From Prunus persica (taxonomy: Eukaryota; Streptophyta; Magnoliopsida; Rosales; Rosaceae): a stretch of 64,000 bases of DNA. The translations under genes were made by a program, and so were the position numbers. The notes under the pieces are model-generated. The model saw only the letters and a list, made by a program, of their open reading frames with translations, was not told where the DNA came from and searched no databases. The stretch lies in the NCBI RefSeq assembly GCF_000346465.2, contig NC_034009.1:29051664-29115663 (forward strand), written 5' to 3'. Position 1 is the stretch's first letter. Each line of letters opens with the position of its first letter. Positions 22,104-34,020 of this stretch are shown one piece after another.

Positions 22104-24952
22104 TCAACAACATGAAGTTAATAAAAGCTTTTCCTTCATGCGAGATATAAGCTTAAATTTTTCCTCAGCTTCAACCTGTTGGCGTACGTCAGTTCTTGAT
22201 GCCCGGTCTGGATGAAATTTCAGCAATGCCCGTTTATAAGCTGCATGCACCTGAAATCGCCATTCCCATTAAAATAATTTAGGTAAAATACACGAATGCA
22301 TTGAAACCCACATAGTTCAAATTTTCATAACCCATTCAACCAAAAACTACCAAGAACCTAAAGCATCTTAGATCAAACTTATTTTAACTTACCTCATGTG
22401 GCAGAGGACAGAAGCCAGCCCCCACTTGTATTCCTAAGCCACGAAGCAAAGAAGCCATATCTATACATGTCAATTCCAATCTTTTAAGCTCCTTCCTTAT
22501 TTCAGCACGAAGTTGGTCTTTCAAATTTAAATTTTCTTCATCCTGAATATGGCATTATTGAACACATCAGAAATATCCAATCAATTGTACTTGATCTTAA
22601 AACAAGATAGAGAGTCCTTTAAACTTGAAAAGTAAATAAATAGCTAGCTGTTCTATCGGGGAGAAAAAAAAAAGTCAAGACAGAAGGAAAAGCAGCATTC
22701 AGGGAAAAAATAAGATATGATGAATGAATATTGAATATATGAATACAAACCTTCTTTTGCGTCTCTCTTACTTCTTCCACGCGTTGCTTTTGCCTTCTCT
22801 GCATGTCTAATAACCGCATGTTTTCTGCCTTTCTCCTCTTGCGTAATCTTTGTGCCTCTTCTGCCTGAAAAACAGAAATATACTCAATGTCAGGTCAAGT
22901 GGTCATTCACTAGAGACTACTGAGCTCCTTTCAAGCTCAATTTGTACCAACAGAAAGCTATTGAAATGCACAAAAACTACAAGTAACAAAAAATGTATGG
23001 ATTATAGTTAAAATATTGGTTGGATTATGTCGAGCATGTATAAATACATTGCATATGAAAAACACTAAAATATTGGTTGGAATTTATCAGAACCCCTATA
23101 GCAAGCAAATCATAATATGTACTAGGGAAGACTGACTATAATACTCATTAATGAAAAATTAACTTATACTACCAGTCACAAAAGCCAAGTGGGAAGGTTC
23201 AACTCACAAGAAGGTAAGAGGGTGAAAAAGGGAAATTGGAGCTTATTTTTGTGTAGTCTAAAGGCCCGATGGACCAACAAAAACAAACATGAACTTAAAT
23301 ATAAAAGTAAAACAAAAAAGCTATGTATGCATGTGCAGAACCTGAATTTGTAAGACTTGCTGCCTGGATGCCATTTCTTCTTCTATTGCTCGCTTGTATT
23401 CAGCAGTCTCCTTGAGCTTCTCTCGATCAGTGATTATATCTCCTTCTACAGTGGCTGCGTCTCTTTGGACAGGACTCGCATAACCATCTTCAGCATGTAA
23501 CATATCCCTTAAATCACATGATTCTTTCCCTCTTTCTGAATCAAATCCCCCCCGATCACTACTTGCTCCATTACACGATGTGTTGCACAAAGACACTTCC
23601 TCAAAGTCTACCATCACATTCTCCTGGGAACAAGATTTTTCATGGACAACACCAATTTTGTCTTCAGAAGGGGTGAAACCACAATCCATCTGTGTTTCAT
23701 CAGATGGTTGTCCAGAAACTGTTTTGTCCTTTTCCTCAAAAGTAGCTCCATTTCTGCACTCCTTTGGCAAAGAAGTATTGCAACTGGAAGAAGCATCATG
23801 AAATGTATTATTCTTCTTGCCCCTTAATTCAACTCTGTCATGGTCATCAGGCATTTCACCAAAATGTTTGTTTCTGCAGGAAAAAATTTCATCATTCAAA
23901 ACACTAGGTTTCCCTTTATCATTGTCAGAACCCGGCAAGGAATCAGAAAAACTAGTTTCATCCCTGAACTTTTGCACATTATCCATAAAAGAAGTCCCTG
24001 TACGTTCAGATTGTTTACCACCTGGGTCTTCCTTAGACCACAAGGGAGGCTCTTCAGGACTTTGTTCTTCTTCATTATCATTTTGGGAACTCTGCCACTC
24101 ATAAATAAGAGGATCTTCTTTTGGGACATTCTGATTTGATTCCACAGAACCATCCATTTGGGGACCAAAAGAACTACCCTCCCCGTGGCCCATAAAGTCT
24201 GGAAGGTTTTCCTTTTCATAATTTCCATTTTTTGAACTTGAACAAACAGGGACATCTCTCTGTGCTGTCCTATTCTCTACTTCAACATTAGCATGGGTAT
24301 CACTATGAGATCCAGATCCACTAGCTTGATCAGCTGAACCAGACTGACCATTATGAACAACATGTTTTCTCTTTTGAGAAGCCTTTTCCCAATGTTCATG
24401 AAGCTTCCCATAAGACCCTTCTATTAGTTCGCAATCAGAATAATCACTATCAGATGAATCACTCTCAGACTTAAAACCCAAACCATAACGATTTCTGCCA
24501 GGAGCTTTACCAGAGCGGGTTTGCTTGCAACTTGACCGCTTTAATGCAGAATCCTTTTCCTGGACAACCTGACATTCATCGCCATCTGAAGTTACAGAAT
24601 TCTGCCTATAGTTAGAAGCAGGAAAAGAACTTTTGCTTGAGGTGGCATCACTATCCAGGTCTCCAACCTCTTCAACAGAGATTACAGGAGTAACGTAATT
24701 ATCATCATCATTGTCATCATCTATATAGATGAAACTACGGAATTTAGATTTTCCATCTTTTCTCAATGTACTGGAACCTCGTGACTGTGGCTGTAAAGAC
24801 TCGGGATAATCAACATCGATGACATCTTCATCCTCAAGATCGATGAACACAACTTTATCAACATCCCCTTTAACCTTGCAACTTTCCACAGTTTTCTTCC
24901 CAGAACAACTTCTGAGTTCAGAAAATTCTCTTGATGGTCCTCTCCTTCTCAT
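22104..24952 (-). CDS. J-domain (DnaJ/auxilin-like C-terminal) protein with acidic, serine-rich N-terminus
   Basis: Four coding exons on the minus strand: 24952-23342, 22864-22751, 22542-22393 and 22250-22104. All are GT-AG and phase 0, giving 673 residues. The start is firm: an in-frame TAG sits directly before the ATG in the same exon, and an acceptor lies 6 bp upstream. Residues 1-530 are low-complexity, Ser/Asp/Glu-rich, with hydrophobic-acidic motifs at about 34-48 (VVFIDLEDEDVIDVD), 74-84 and 87-100. About 520-600 is a charged coiled coil (AEEAQRLRKRRKAEN). The C-terminus is a J-domain with HAAYKRALLKFHPDR, so the HPD that activates Hsp70 is present, in the C-terminal position typical of auxilin-like proteins. 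Likely an Hsp70 co-chaperone; client and location are unknown. The family is recognised; the exact orthologue is not. Confidence 0.9.
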
Positions 24953-24957
24953 CTACT

Positions 24958-26070
24958 TCTGCATCCAAAAAATATGAGAGAAATTTGAGTTCCCATCACA
25001 TACATTTCGGCCTTCGTAGCTGATAAAATAAATATTGACAATCAAAATCCAAAAATTATGTACTGTAAAGGCATAATAATAAATGGAAATGGAATCCTTT
25101 TGCACAAAGTTGAAAATTTCATAGGACTCATCTAAGCATGCTTATAAGTATACAATTCAATAGACTCATTTAAACATGTTCATAAATATAGAATTCAAAC
25201 GGAATCAATATTTGCATACCCTGCATGCTACTTAGTTGAAAGAAATTAGCTAAAGACAAGGAATAATTGTCAGGAACTTAGATAAAACTTTCATGGGCAG
25301 ATACCGCTTTTCATCTCAAGTAAGTTTCATCAGGTAAGCATTACTCCTAAGAAATCTAAAGATCCAAATGGTTGCGCCTTGTAGGAGCAGTTTACTACAA
25401 CCAATTCTCATCAAACAAACTTTTAATGTGTCTTTCTGTTTATGTCTGTAATTATGATGGAAATAGGTCATCAAAGCACACATTCATCTTTAAACTCGTA
25501 CAAATGCCACACCAGTGGCTTGCAAATACAAAAACTCTTCACCTAAAAATCTGTTAGGGCTTGTTTTCAGTCGAAGCAAAAATATTATAGGTGAATAACA
25601 CCAATGAAATCCTGTATACGCAATTGAAACAACGACCCAATAAAGTTTACGCAACTCTTACTTGAAACCCTAAAGAAAGAAATCAAATTTCAACTATTTT
25701 AAATGAAACAAAGCATAATCGCTTACCGAAGGGAATTGCATAACAACCAAACCCTAAATTCAATCAAAATCTCAGGGAGCCTATTGAATAAAATCATTTA
25801 TCAGGAATCCATATATTGACGCGTAAACATAACGAAGACACAGAAATTCAAAAATCATAATCGAAGGCTGAAAATTGGACAAATATGCAGAAAATCAAAT
25901 GTAAAAATGGACGACTGAACCTCACCTTTCCAGGAAAAAAAACAGGGGGAAAACCCTAGCTCTTGGTAGACGAAGCCAAAACAGTGAAATACCCAAAGAA
26001 AAAGAGAGAGCTTCAGAGAACAAGGAGGATAGCGAAGTCGATATTTCCCTTGGGAGGGTTTTGAAATTGA
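24958..26070 (-). promoter_or_regulatory. 5' leader, leader intron and promoter region of the J-domain gene
   Basis: A plausible untranslated first exon ends at about 25926 (donor GGAAAG|GTGAGG read on the minus strand). An intron of roughly 970 bp ends at the CAG acceptor at 24961-24959. The first exon and promoter would lie around 25930-26250. No protein gene is seen on either strand here. Confidence 0.5.
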
Positions 26071-26129
26071 AACCAAAATGTTTTGGCACCAAACGGACGA
26101 GCGAAATCAGTTAAGGAAAACATGAACAG

Positions 26130-26160
<31 letters not shown>

Positions 26161-26993
26161 CGTTGAATATGAAAAGATATAGCGACTGTGGTAAGTTGCG
26201 TCAGCCGTGAGGGTAGCAAGCCTCACATACGAACCACATTCACGCTTTATAGTCAACGAGTCGTCAACGAGTGTGTTGATTGGTCTGTGATTTCCTACAA
26301 CCTTCCGCGGGTTCTTTTCATTACTTCGTTGTGAAGACTTGGAATTTTTTCCATTTTTTGAATAAGACTTTGTATTTATTGCTGGTGAGACCAGCCTGCC
26401 AGGCCCATAAGCCTTGGGTTTTTTTTGTTTTTAAAGTGTTGTTAAATAAATTTTAAAATTAATTGAGCATATCTTATTATTAAATTATTTATTAATTTAT
26501 TAATTTATCTTAATATAAAATAATTAGAATGATATATTAAATTGTGAAACAAATATAATTTTAATAAGTACATCCGACTCATCATATTCAACTTTAATCG
26601 AAGATAAAGAAGTTTTCGTATTGCTGAAAAAACGTTCATCACAAATATAAGTAAACGTAGCCAAATATGATTACATGGCCCAGGCGTTCATTGGAGATCA
26701 GACAATGGTAGCTAATTATTAAGCGTCTGCTTTGTTCACAGGAGATCAGACAATAGTGAGGATTATTTGTAGCAAAAAAAATGTTGATAAGGCCCAATAT
26801 ATTGAAAGTGAAACGAAAAGGAAGATAAGCTAAAAGTTTTGGTATAATCATTTAGGCCTGGATCAATTTGCAAGATGATCGATGGGCTCGCAAGTCACAA
26901 CCACAACGATCAACTGAACTAGCTGCAGGACTTCTTTTATGATCTGTAATTCATTGGCAACCATACAAAGAAAATGTACTCAATTTACAGAGC
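26071..26993. other. AT-rich intergenic region
   Basis: Promoter-side DNA of the J-domain gene followed by AT-rich sequence. It includes a short AAAT tandem run at 26135-26158 and a partly repeated GGAGATCAGACAATxGT word at 26693-26710 and 26740-26757. No gene seen. Confidence 0.5.
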
Positions 26994-27001
26994 CATGGGA
27001 G

Positions 27002-27500
27002 CAGTGGCGGACTCAGAAATTTTTTAGCGGAGGTGCAAAATTGATTAAGTATGAAAAATAGTTTTTCAGAATAATTATTTTCTCAAGATAATTTTTGGCG
27101 GCTTTTATTCCTTACACATTAAATAAGAAAACTTGATTTTATAGGATTTTAGTATGAAGTATATATTGACTTAATGAGCCATTATTTTTAGCCTAAATCC
27201 TATTTTGCACTAAAACCGATTTTTCATATTTTGATTTGATAGGAATTTGATTTTCTAGTATTTTTATTTGAATCCAAATGGGGGGTACTTCCTTATTTAC
27301 ATTGTAAACTTAAGTAAATTGAGTAATATAAAAATAAATTAAAGTAAAAGGACAAAGACATTTACCTTAAATGTTAAAAATGAAAATAAAGTAATCTGTA
27401 CACCAGTCGACCAAAGGGGCAGTTTGAAGCACCTACAATGGTTTTTTCGACGAAGAGAGGTGCAACTGCACCTCCTTGCGCCTTAATGGATCCGCCTCTG
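27002..27500. mobile_element. Non-autonomous hAT-type MITE (499 bp) with 8-bp target duplication
   Basis: The left end CAGTGGCGGA and right end TCCGCCTCTG form inverted termini (one mismatch in 10; similarity continues less perfectly inside, GGAGGTGCA on both sides). It is flanked by a perfect 8-bp duplication CATGGGAG (26994-27001 and 27501-27508). Eight-base duplications are diagnostic of the hAT superfamily. The interior is AT-rich without coding capacity. The clean duplication suggests a relatively young insertion. Confidence 0.9.
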
Positions 27501-27646
27501 CATGGGAGGCATATACATAAGTTTATATGACATACAGGAGATAAATCCCAATAACATACATGTGCCATAGAGCATTTTAGATAGCATAAACTTGCCATAG
27601 AATATAAACCTTGTGAAAAATTCAGTAAGATTTTGTGACAATTAAT

Positions 27647-27919
27647 TTAAGGCAGCAACACTAGAGGGGAGAGTAGGGGAATGGGATCTTTGCTCTGATA
27701 GAAGGAATTCAATGAAGAAGAAGAAGAATTTGAGCTGCTCCCCACCGAGTTCTGGATACCGCTGCAACCCGAAGAGACATTGTTATTAGGGTTTAGCTGA
27801 AGAGGACAAGGAGCTCGTCTTTGCAGCCGATGACTCAAATGCCTTCTGAAAATATTGGTGTCACTTTTGTGAGCACAAGTTTGGAAGCCTGGAAACTCAG
27901 CACCAGCACTGTCCTCCAT
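27647..27919 (-). CDS. Small plant protein of unknown function (90 aa)
   Basis: A single-exon minus-strand frame of 90 codons. It starts MEDSAGAEFPGFQTC, has a basic middle (RRHLSHRLQRRAPC), a poly-Ser stretch (about 61-70), and a C-terminal SKDPIPLLSPLVLLP segment that looks like a conserved short motif. A TATATAAC box lies about 55-65 bp upstream of the ATG. There is no signal peptide or membrane segment. I do not recognise the family for certain. The biased but protein-like sequence, the TATA box and isolation from other genes favour a real gene. Confidence 0.55.
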   Translation of the reverse strand: MEDSAGAEFPGFQTCAHKSDTNIFRRHLSHRLQRRAPCPLQLNPNNNVSSGCSGIQNSVGSSSNSSSSSLNSFYQSKDPIPLLSPLVLLP

Positions 27920-27974
27920 TTGTGTGTGTGTTGCCCTGCCTCTATTTTAAGTCATTTGAATCTCCCCATCTTAG

Positions 27975-27984
27975 TTATATAACT
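27975..27984 (-). promoter_or_regulatory. TATA box of the 90-aa gene
   Basis: GTTATATAAC, a palindromic TATA-type box about 56 bp before the ATG at 27919 on the minus strand. Confidence 0.4.
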
Positions 27985-28497
27985 TTGAGAGAGATCTTAA
28001 GCATTATTTAATTTAGCTATGAATCATAAACGCTACAATAAGATTAGTATGTCACTGTGGACTTCTTTTTTTTAAATGATTCAATAAATGTCATTCATGA
28101 GATCGGTGGACTTTGATAGCCGGACAAACACTAGGCACGGTGCCAATTGGCCGATGGGGACTGGTCCAGCTAATTGCCAATGGGCCCTCATAGTGGTTTG
28201 CCAAATATTGCTAGAGAATGGGACATCATGTGCAAATGTGCAGAATTTGCACAAGAGTTGCTGCATAGTTAAATGGATAGTGTAATAAAATATCAAAATG
28301 GTCAGCTGAGAGACTGAGCCCTTCATGTGAAGGGGAGGTTGCTGCTTCCTTGCTTTGGTTCAAAGAAAGCTTGCATTGCCCAACGCCCACTTTCTGTCAT
28401 GTGAGGAGGAATAAGTGCACATCTTCAAAAGCCATTGTTTTCAGTGACAGGAAATTCAGAAGCACGTGATACTTGAATTACTAAGTAGATGGTACAT

Positions 28498-28554
<57 letters not shown>

Positions 28555-30492
28555 GAATTTAATTGGTTTGTTTAACCAAAAAGAAAGAAATATCTCAAGG
28601 TCTGCAGACGAATTTGGTTCACAGAAAGCACTGTTGGTTATATTTTATATGTACATGCATGGTCATGACTCATGATTCTGCAATAATTGTTATGCCAACC
28701 TAGCTGATCAAATTAACTAGTGTTTTAGACTTTTGATTGTCATTTGTTTTTCAAAAGAAAAAGAGTGGACATGTTAGGAGCATTGACTGCTGACTGATCC
28801 AAGCACAAGACAGAACAAACAGCAGTGTGTCTGTTTTGTGCAGTTCTGCATATTTTGGTGTTTCTTTGTCTTTGCAAGATGCATGTATATATTGATATAT
28901 CATTAACTGCATCTTCTGTCCTGTGTAGAAAATATGGACATTCATTTTAACTAAAGAGACACAGAAACACATTGGTCGATTTAAAGAGAAGAGAACATGG
29001 AAATGCAGTATTTGTACACTACTTGTACAGTTATACTGTGCTACCAGTCTATTTCAAAACATACTTTTTTACTATTATTATCATAAATAAATGGAAAAAA
29101 AAAAAAATCAATCAATCAACTTTTTTTTAAAAAAATACTGTAGCTTGACAGACAATGACAATGAAAGACAGTCAACAAAAAAAAAAGCAATCAAAGGCCT
29201 AACATTATGCTATGGTATACCAATTATCATGTTACTTTTGGGGTATTTCTTATCTATCTTTTTTGGGTCAATATGAGTTATCTCTTGATTACTTGTTGAG
29301 ATAGCCAAGTGGCTGCACCCCATGATTATTGCACACCAGCCAATAATGGTGGAGGAGGACATACAATTATTGACATTGGTTAGAAAGGAGGCTAGAAATT
29401 CAAAAGAGGGCGCATTTCCTCCCTGCCTTTTTTCTCTTTCCATGTATTTGTTGGTCTTTTTATGCTTTTTGTGCTTTCAAATCACACACTTCCTTAGCTC
29501 AGCATTTGGTCAAAAGGAATGTTCAAATTGATTTGGATTGGACTAGAAGGATTTTGGTGGAGCATTCCAAGTTCCAACCAGAAATGGGTCCGAACCAGTT
29601 TCATGAAAACGTTTGGAAAGTTTATAGAATATACATCCAAATTCTTTCAAGTTTCACCCCAACTAAGAAAGATTTTCATACAATAGAGATAACATTTTTT
29701 GTTATCTCCGATTAATAACGCATTATGTTATTGGTTGAAAATAGCGAACTCCGTTACAAGTTTTTCTGCTTGCGATGGTTTCAAAGAGTGAAACAGACGC
29801 AATCTAGAAACAGCGCAGTGTTGAACAAACCAAAATGGATTTAGACAACCAAACTAGTCAATAAGTGTCTGTCTCCATCCGATAATGATGGGATGCTTAA
29901 ATAAAATTAGAATCTCCATAAACCTGTGTCCAATGGGAAATTGAGAGGTCAATGTTTGGTAGCCTCACACCCACCAAGAAAGAAACACAACTTTGAATGG
30001 AAACTGTATCACTCAGCAAAAAGAAGCATTCCATGCAGCCTCTCATATTGGACCACTGTTTTATTATATATCAAATTGTCAAGAAATTTTAAGTCATTGG
30101 ACACTTTATAAGAAATCAGAACCCCAACCAGATTATGAATTAAAAAAAACACAAAGAAAGGAGATTGATGGTAATATAAGGCTACCTACCAAAACATTGG
30201 ATAAGAAATATTATGTACAGAGTTCTCTGATCATTTCACAAATCAGATTATCCTTCTTTGCTTTCTTGACCCAACGTTAGGTTGGATCACAGTAACAAAT
30301 AAAGGCTAAAGGGGAAGCTGATAGGGGGGTGTATTTACAAACACTTCACTCTATTGCTTTCGTTTACCAATGGCTGTGTTTCCTAAGTTTAAGTCAATAA
30401 ACCACTAAAATGGTCTACTTTTGGTGAAGTTGGACTAGAGCGGGTTCTTATGTACAAGAGGAGGCGAGATGTATGACCCATTCACCAGTTCT
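27985..30492. other. Intergenic region between the 90-aa gene and the ACR4 gene
   Basis: No convincing gene on either strand. It contains a 54-bp (CT)n microsatellite at 28498-28551 and A/T homopolymer runs near 29095-29135. The right end holds the 3' flank of the ACR4-type gene. Confidence 0.5.
28498..28551. repeat. (CT)n microsatellite
   Basis: About 27 uninterrupted CT units, long enough to be highly polymorphic. Confidence 0.97.
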
Positions 30493-33275
30493 TCAAGAAT
30501 AGGACCTAACCAATTTAAAATTGACAAAAGATCTGGACTTGAAGAGACCCCCAAAGAGGAACCTGGTTGGAGATTCCTCAGAACCTGGTTTTGGGTCTTC
30601 AGGGCTGCCTTTCACTTTAAGTATGGTCTGCCCAATTACTTGCCTGATTGCCTCTATGGTCTTGGAGTCAACAGGGTAGCCTGATGTATCACGAACATAG
30701 AACGTATTAACAGCTTTGCCTGCTTTGGTTGCCACTTCTGCTCGGGTTACGGTAAGGCTATTCTCTCGAAAGATCCGAGTGACATCAGATAGCAGCCCAA
30801 CTCTGTCACTAGTGCAGAGTTCTAACTTCAAACCCTGAACGAGGAAGAAACAAATTATTTGTCTACATATCAATGGAGCCTCTCAAAAAATAATTAACAA
30901 CTCAATAAAGTACGTTAAACATTACTCTTAACCTAGGGACGAATTGTTACCAGAATCAAACAGGTGAATGCAAAAGAACAAAATGAGACAAAGGAAAATA
31001 TACATACATAAGTAGTTGATTCGTAAAACAAAAGGGTCGACATCCATGTTTTTATAACGGCAATTTGACTCATAATCATACAAGTGCAACAACTAAACTA
31101 TACATTAGAAAATCAAAATATCCATCACTACTTGTCATGCATTGGAGCTATCAATACCCTCAAATGTATACTTTTGGTCACCATAGGAAGCTTTCTAGCC
31201 AAACCACAAGCCAAAAAAAACCAAAAAATTGAAATAAAATAGTCAGCTCACCTCAGATACTCTTCTCTCAATAGCTGCTTCAAGGCATTGTATCACTCTT
31301 TGTCTCTCTGCATCTGATTTCACAGGGGATCCATCTATATGCCTGATATAGTATTCCTAGAAATACATACAAACAATAATTAGGAAAGCCAACTCTAACC
31401 AAATCAAATCCAAGTAAGGCTCATCTCACCTTGCAGCCCAAGAACAAAATCCTATGCAAGTTGAAAATGTGAAAATGGCATACCTGATAAGCTTCTGGAC
31501 CCTCAGCATCAATACTAGCATGAAAAACCACATATTGCATGTCTGTCAAAGTGCAAACTGTATCGAAGAGAAGCTTTGGCCTATCTTTACTCCGAATAGT
31601 CACCACCGAGTAGTCTTTGTCCTGCCAATTAACAACATTCACATTCGGTCTTTGGTTGTCATCCAAGAGACCATCATCAACTCGTTCATAATCCCTATCT
31701 GCAAACATCATTTGGTGAAGCCTTCTTTCAGTGTGTGTAACAGCGTGAGATACAACAGTCCTAGCTCCCCTGGTTTTGTTGCTGCCCTTAAGCACATTGC
31801 ATAATAATTCCTTAATCCTGGCTAACCTCTGAGGATCAGTAACTGCCAACCCCGTCTCCTCATCGGTAACGTGCATCACTGATGCAGCCCTTGTGTTGTG
31901 CGTCCAGACTTCCGCACTCACTACATTGCATTTGAGATTGGTGAGGACAGCACTCACTTCAGAAAGTAATCCCGGTCTGTCACTTCCAGTTAGCTCAATT
32001 GCAGTATGGTCCGTTGATTGTTTAACCCCAACAGTTCTCATGGAAGATGCAAAGCAAGCCTCCGGACCAAGAGACTGAAAATAAAGTGAGAAATAAGAGG
32101 CTTTTCATAGCAAAAACAACCAAAAATAGGAAAAATGAACGTCAAGCACAACTCACCTTTTGAATATACTCCAGAACCCCTTCATCTGTAACCTTGTTTC
32201 CATCTTGATCGGTGACATTAAAAACTGATTTAAAAAATAAATCACGCAATTAGTTTCTAACTCCAGAACAAAAAAACACTAAATTTTTACACTGATAAAA
32301 AGGTCTTCCACTACTAACAGTCACAAAGGTAATAAAAGGATTGTTACCGTCCATGAACCAGCCACCATCCGAAGAGATATACGCTTTGGTTACGATAAGG
32401 TTAAGATCAGTTAGAACTTGTACCACTTCCAGAAGTATCCCATACTCGTTTGCACTATCCACCTGCATCAGAAAACTAGAGTAAGTACAAAACTTCCGTA
32501 ACACGGAGGAAAAAGGCCACGCTAAGAAAGACACATAAAACGATGAGAAATGAGAGCCATACCCTTATCACCGTAGCATTCTTGCAGGCTTTATTATCAA
32601 TTACAACCCTGACAAAACAGAAGTGGACAACGAGATGTAAATCTTAAGATGTGTAACGTACAAGATTATGTTACTTCAAGTCACCTTGAAGAAAGTGAGA
32701 TTGCATACCTCGGTGGGTTCATTCTCCGGATGAGTTTCTCATATTCATCATCCATGTCATGTGAAAAGCTCATGCTAACCTCTGAAGAAAACCCAGCAAA
32801 AAGAAAAAACAAAAAAGGAAAAATATAATTAGACAAAAAGCTAGGAGAACAAAAAGAACCAATTGGAGAAGAAGAGAACCATTGTAACCAATCAAGAAAA
32901 GGTACTTGTAAATTCCAAAGAATACAAGGAAATGAAAAAAGCCATCGAGTAAAGCATTTGGAGGACTTGTTCACAAAGAAAAGATAACTCAAAAATCCAA
33001 ACTTTCTCACAAAACACAACTTTCATAAGCAGGCAGCAGACAGAACCAAAACTGAGAACAAAGAAGTATCTTTACAAATTTCCATCACCCACTTCACAAC
33101 TAAACAAGCCCCACCCCCTTCTCCAAGACAGGCACAAAGGAGCCAAAGAAAAAGGCAAACCAAGGAAGACACTGAAAATCAGGAAGCACACAGAACCCGA
33201 CAGACACCACAAATCGAAGAACAGAGTACGAGAAACCAAAATGAAATGGGAAAAATAAAAACAGCACCTACCCAT
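30493..33275 (-). CDS. ACR4: ACT domain-repeat protein, ACR4-type
   Basis: Eight coding exons on the minus strand: 33275-33272, 32781-32709, 32608-32563, 32462-32348, 32224-32157, 32074-31484, 31356-31252 and 30834-30493. All are GT-AG and in phase; they encode 447 residues, close to the roughly 449 of Arabidopsis ACR4. It starts [20 protein letters not shown]. Four ACT domains follow, each with a DRPGLL- or [14 protein letters not shown] loop: about 35-87, 125-200, 252-330 and 336-412. The C-terminus has the family signature [18 protein letters not shown] proteins are thought to bind small ligands such as amino acids through their ACT domains and to act in nutrient or hormone signalling; they have no catalytic domain. 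ACR3 is the nearest alternative name. Confidence 0.93.
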
Positions 33276-34020
33276 TTCAATTGCTGAGGATTAGTGAATC
33301 TCTTACACCAAAAGCTTTTTCCTTTTCTTGGTTGTCTAAAAACAAAGGAAGAGGAGAGAACAAAGGCTTGGTATGTATGTAGAGTACAGAGAGAAAAAAA
33401 GCCAAGTGGTATGTGTTTAAATACAGAAAGAAGATCTTAGAATCTTAGGCTTTCCTGTTCTTGATCTCTCTCACTAAGGTAACAAATAAACTATAATAAT
33501 TCTATACCTTTACAGAAAACCAAAAATACAAAAATTTAAAGCCAACCCATTAAAACACTCTCCAAAATCAGACAACCCCCGACACAATACTCCAAAAACC
33601 TGCAAGTTCAAAAAGTACCACAAAACACACTCACACAGTTTTCCCTGTTTCTCTCTCTCTCTCTGTGTGGCATGCCCTCGCTTTCTTTATATGGCCTCTC
33701 TATGACTCTCTCTGCCACTTCCCAAATCCAATTTTCTCTATAAAACGAGAATAAAAATGACCCCGTAAAAAGAAAGTTTCCCAAAAATACAGAGTGGGGG
33801 TGGCTTGCTCGCTTGCTCGGGCAGGGCCCTGGCTGACTCTTTGAATCTGATAAACCAACTACACCCGCGCACTTTAGCAACGACCTCCACTTTGAGGGAT
33901 TGGTGACGTGGCAGCGTGCTAAAGTGCGCCGGTGGGGTAGGACTAGGTTCGGTAAAACGATAAAGCTATGGGGGAAAGTAATAATCTGTTCAACTCCGAG
34001 GATTGTGGAGCTGACACGTG
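33276..34020 (-). promoter_or_regulatory. 5' leader and promoter region of the ACR4-type gene
   Basis: The leader just upstream of the ATG is rich in A and CTCTCT/GAGAGA tracts (33350-33410, 33648-33665). A TTTATATGG TATA-like word lies near 33685-33695. A GACGTGGCA element at 33905-33913 and a GACACGTGG G-box at 34012-34020 are ABRE/G-box-like. The exact transcription start cannot be placed. Confidence 0.4.

Noticed and set aside
23580..24255. Several plus-strand and alternative minus-strand frames over the first J-domain exon
   Set aside because: Shadow frames of the 537-codon exon, caused by its biased composition.
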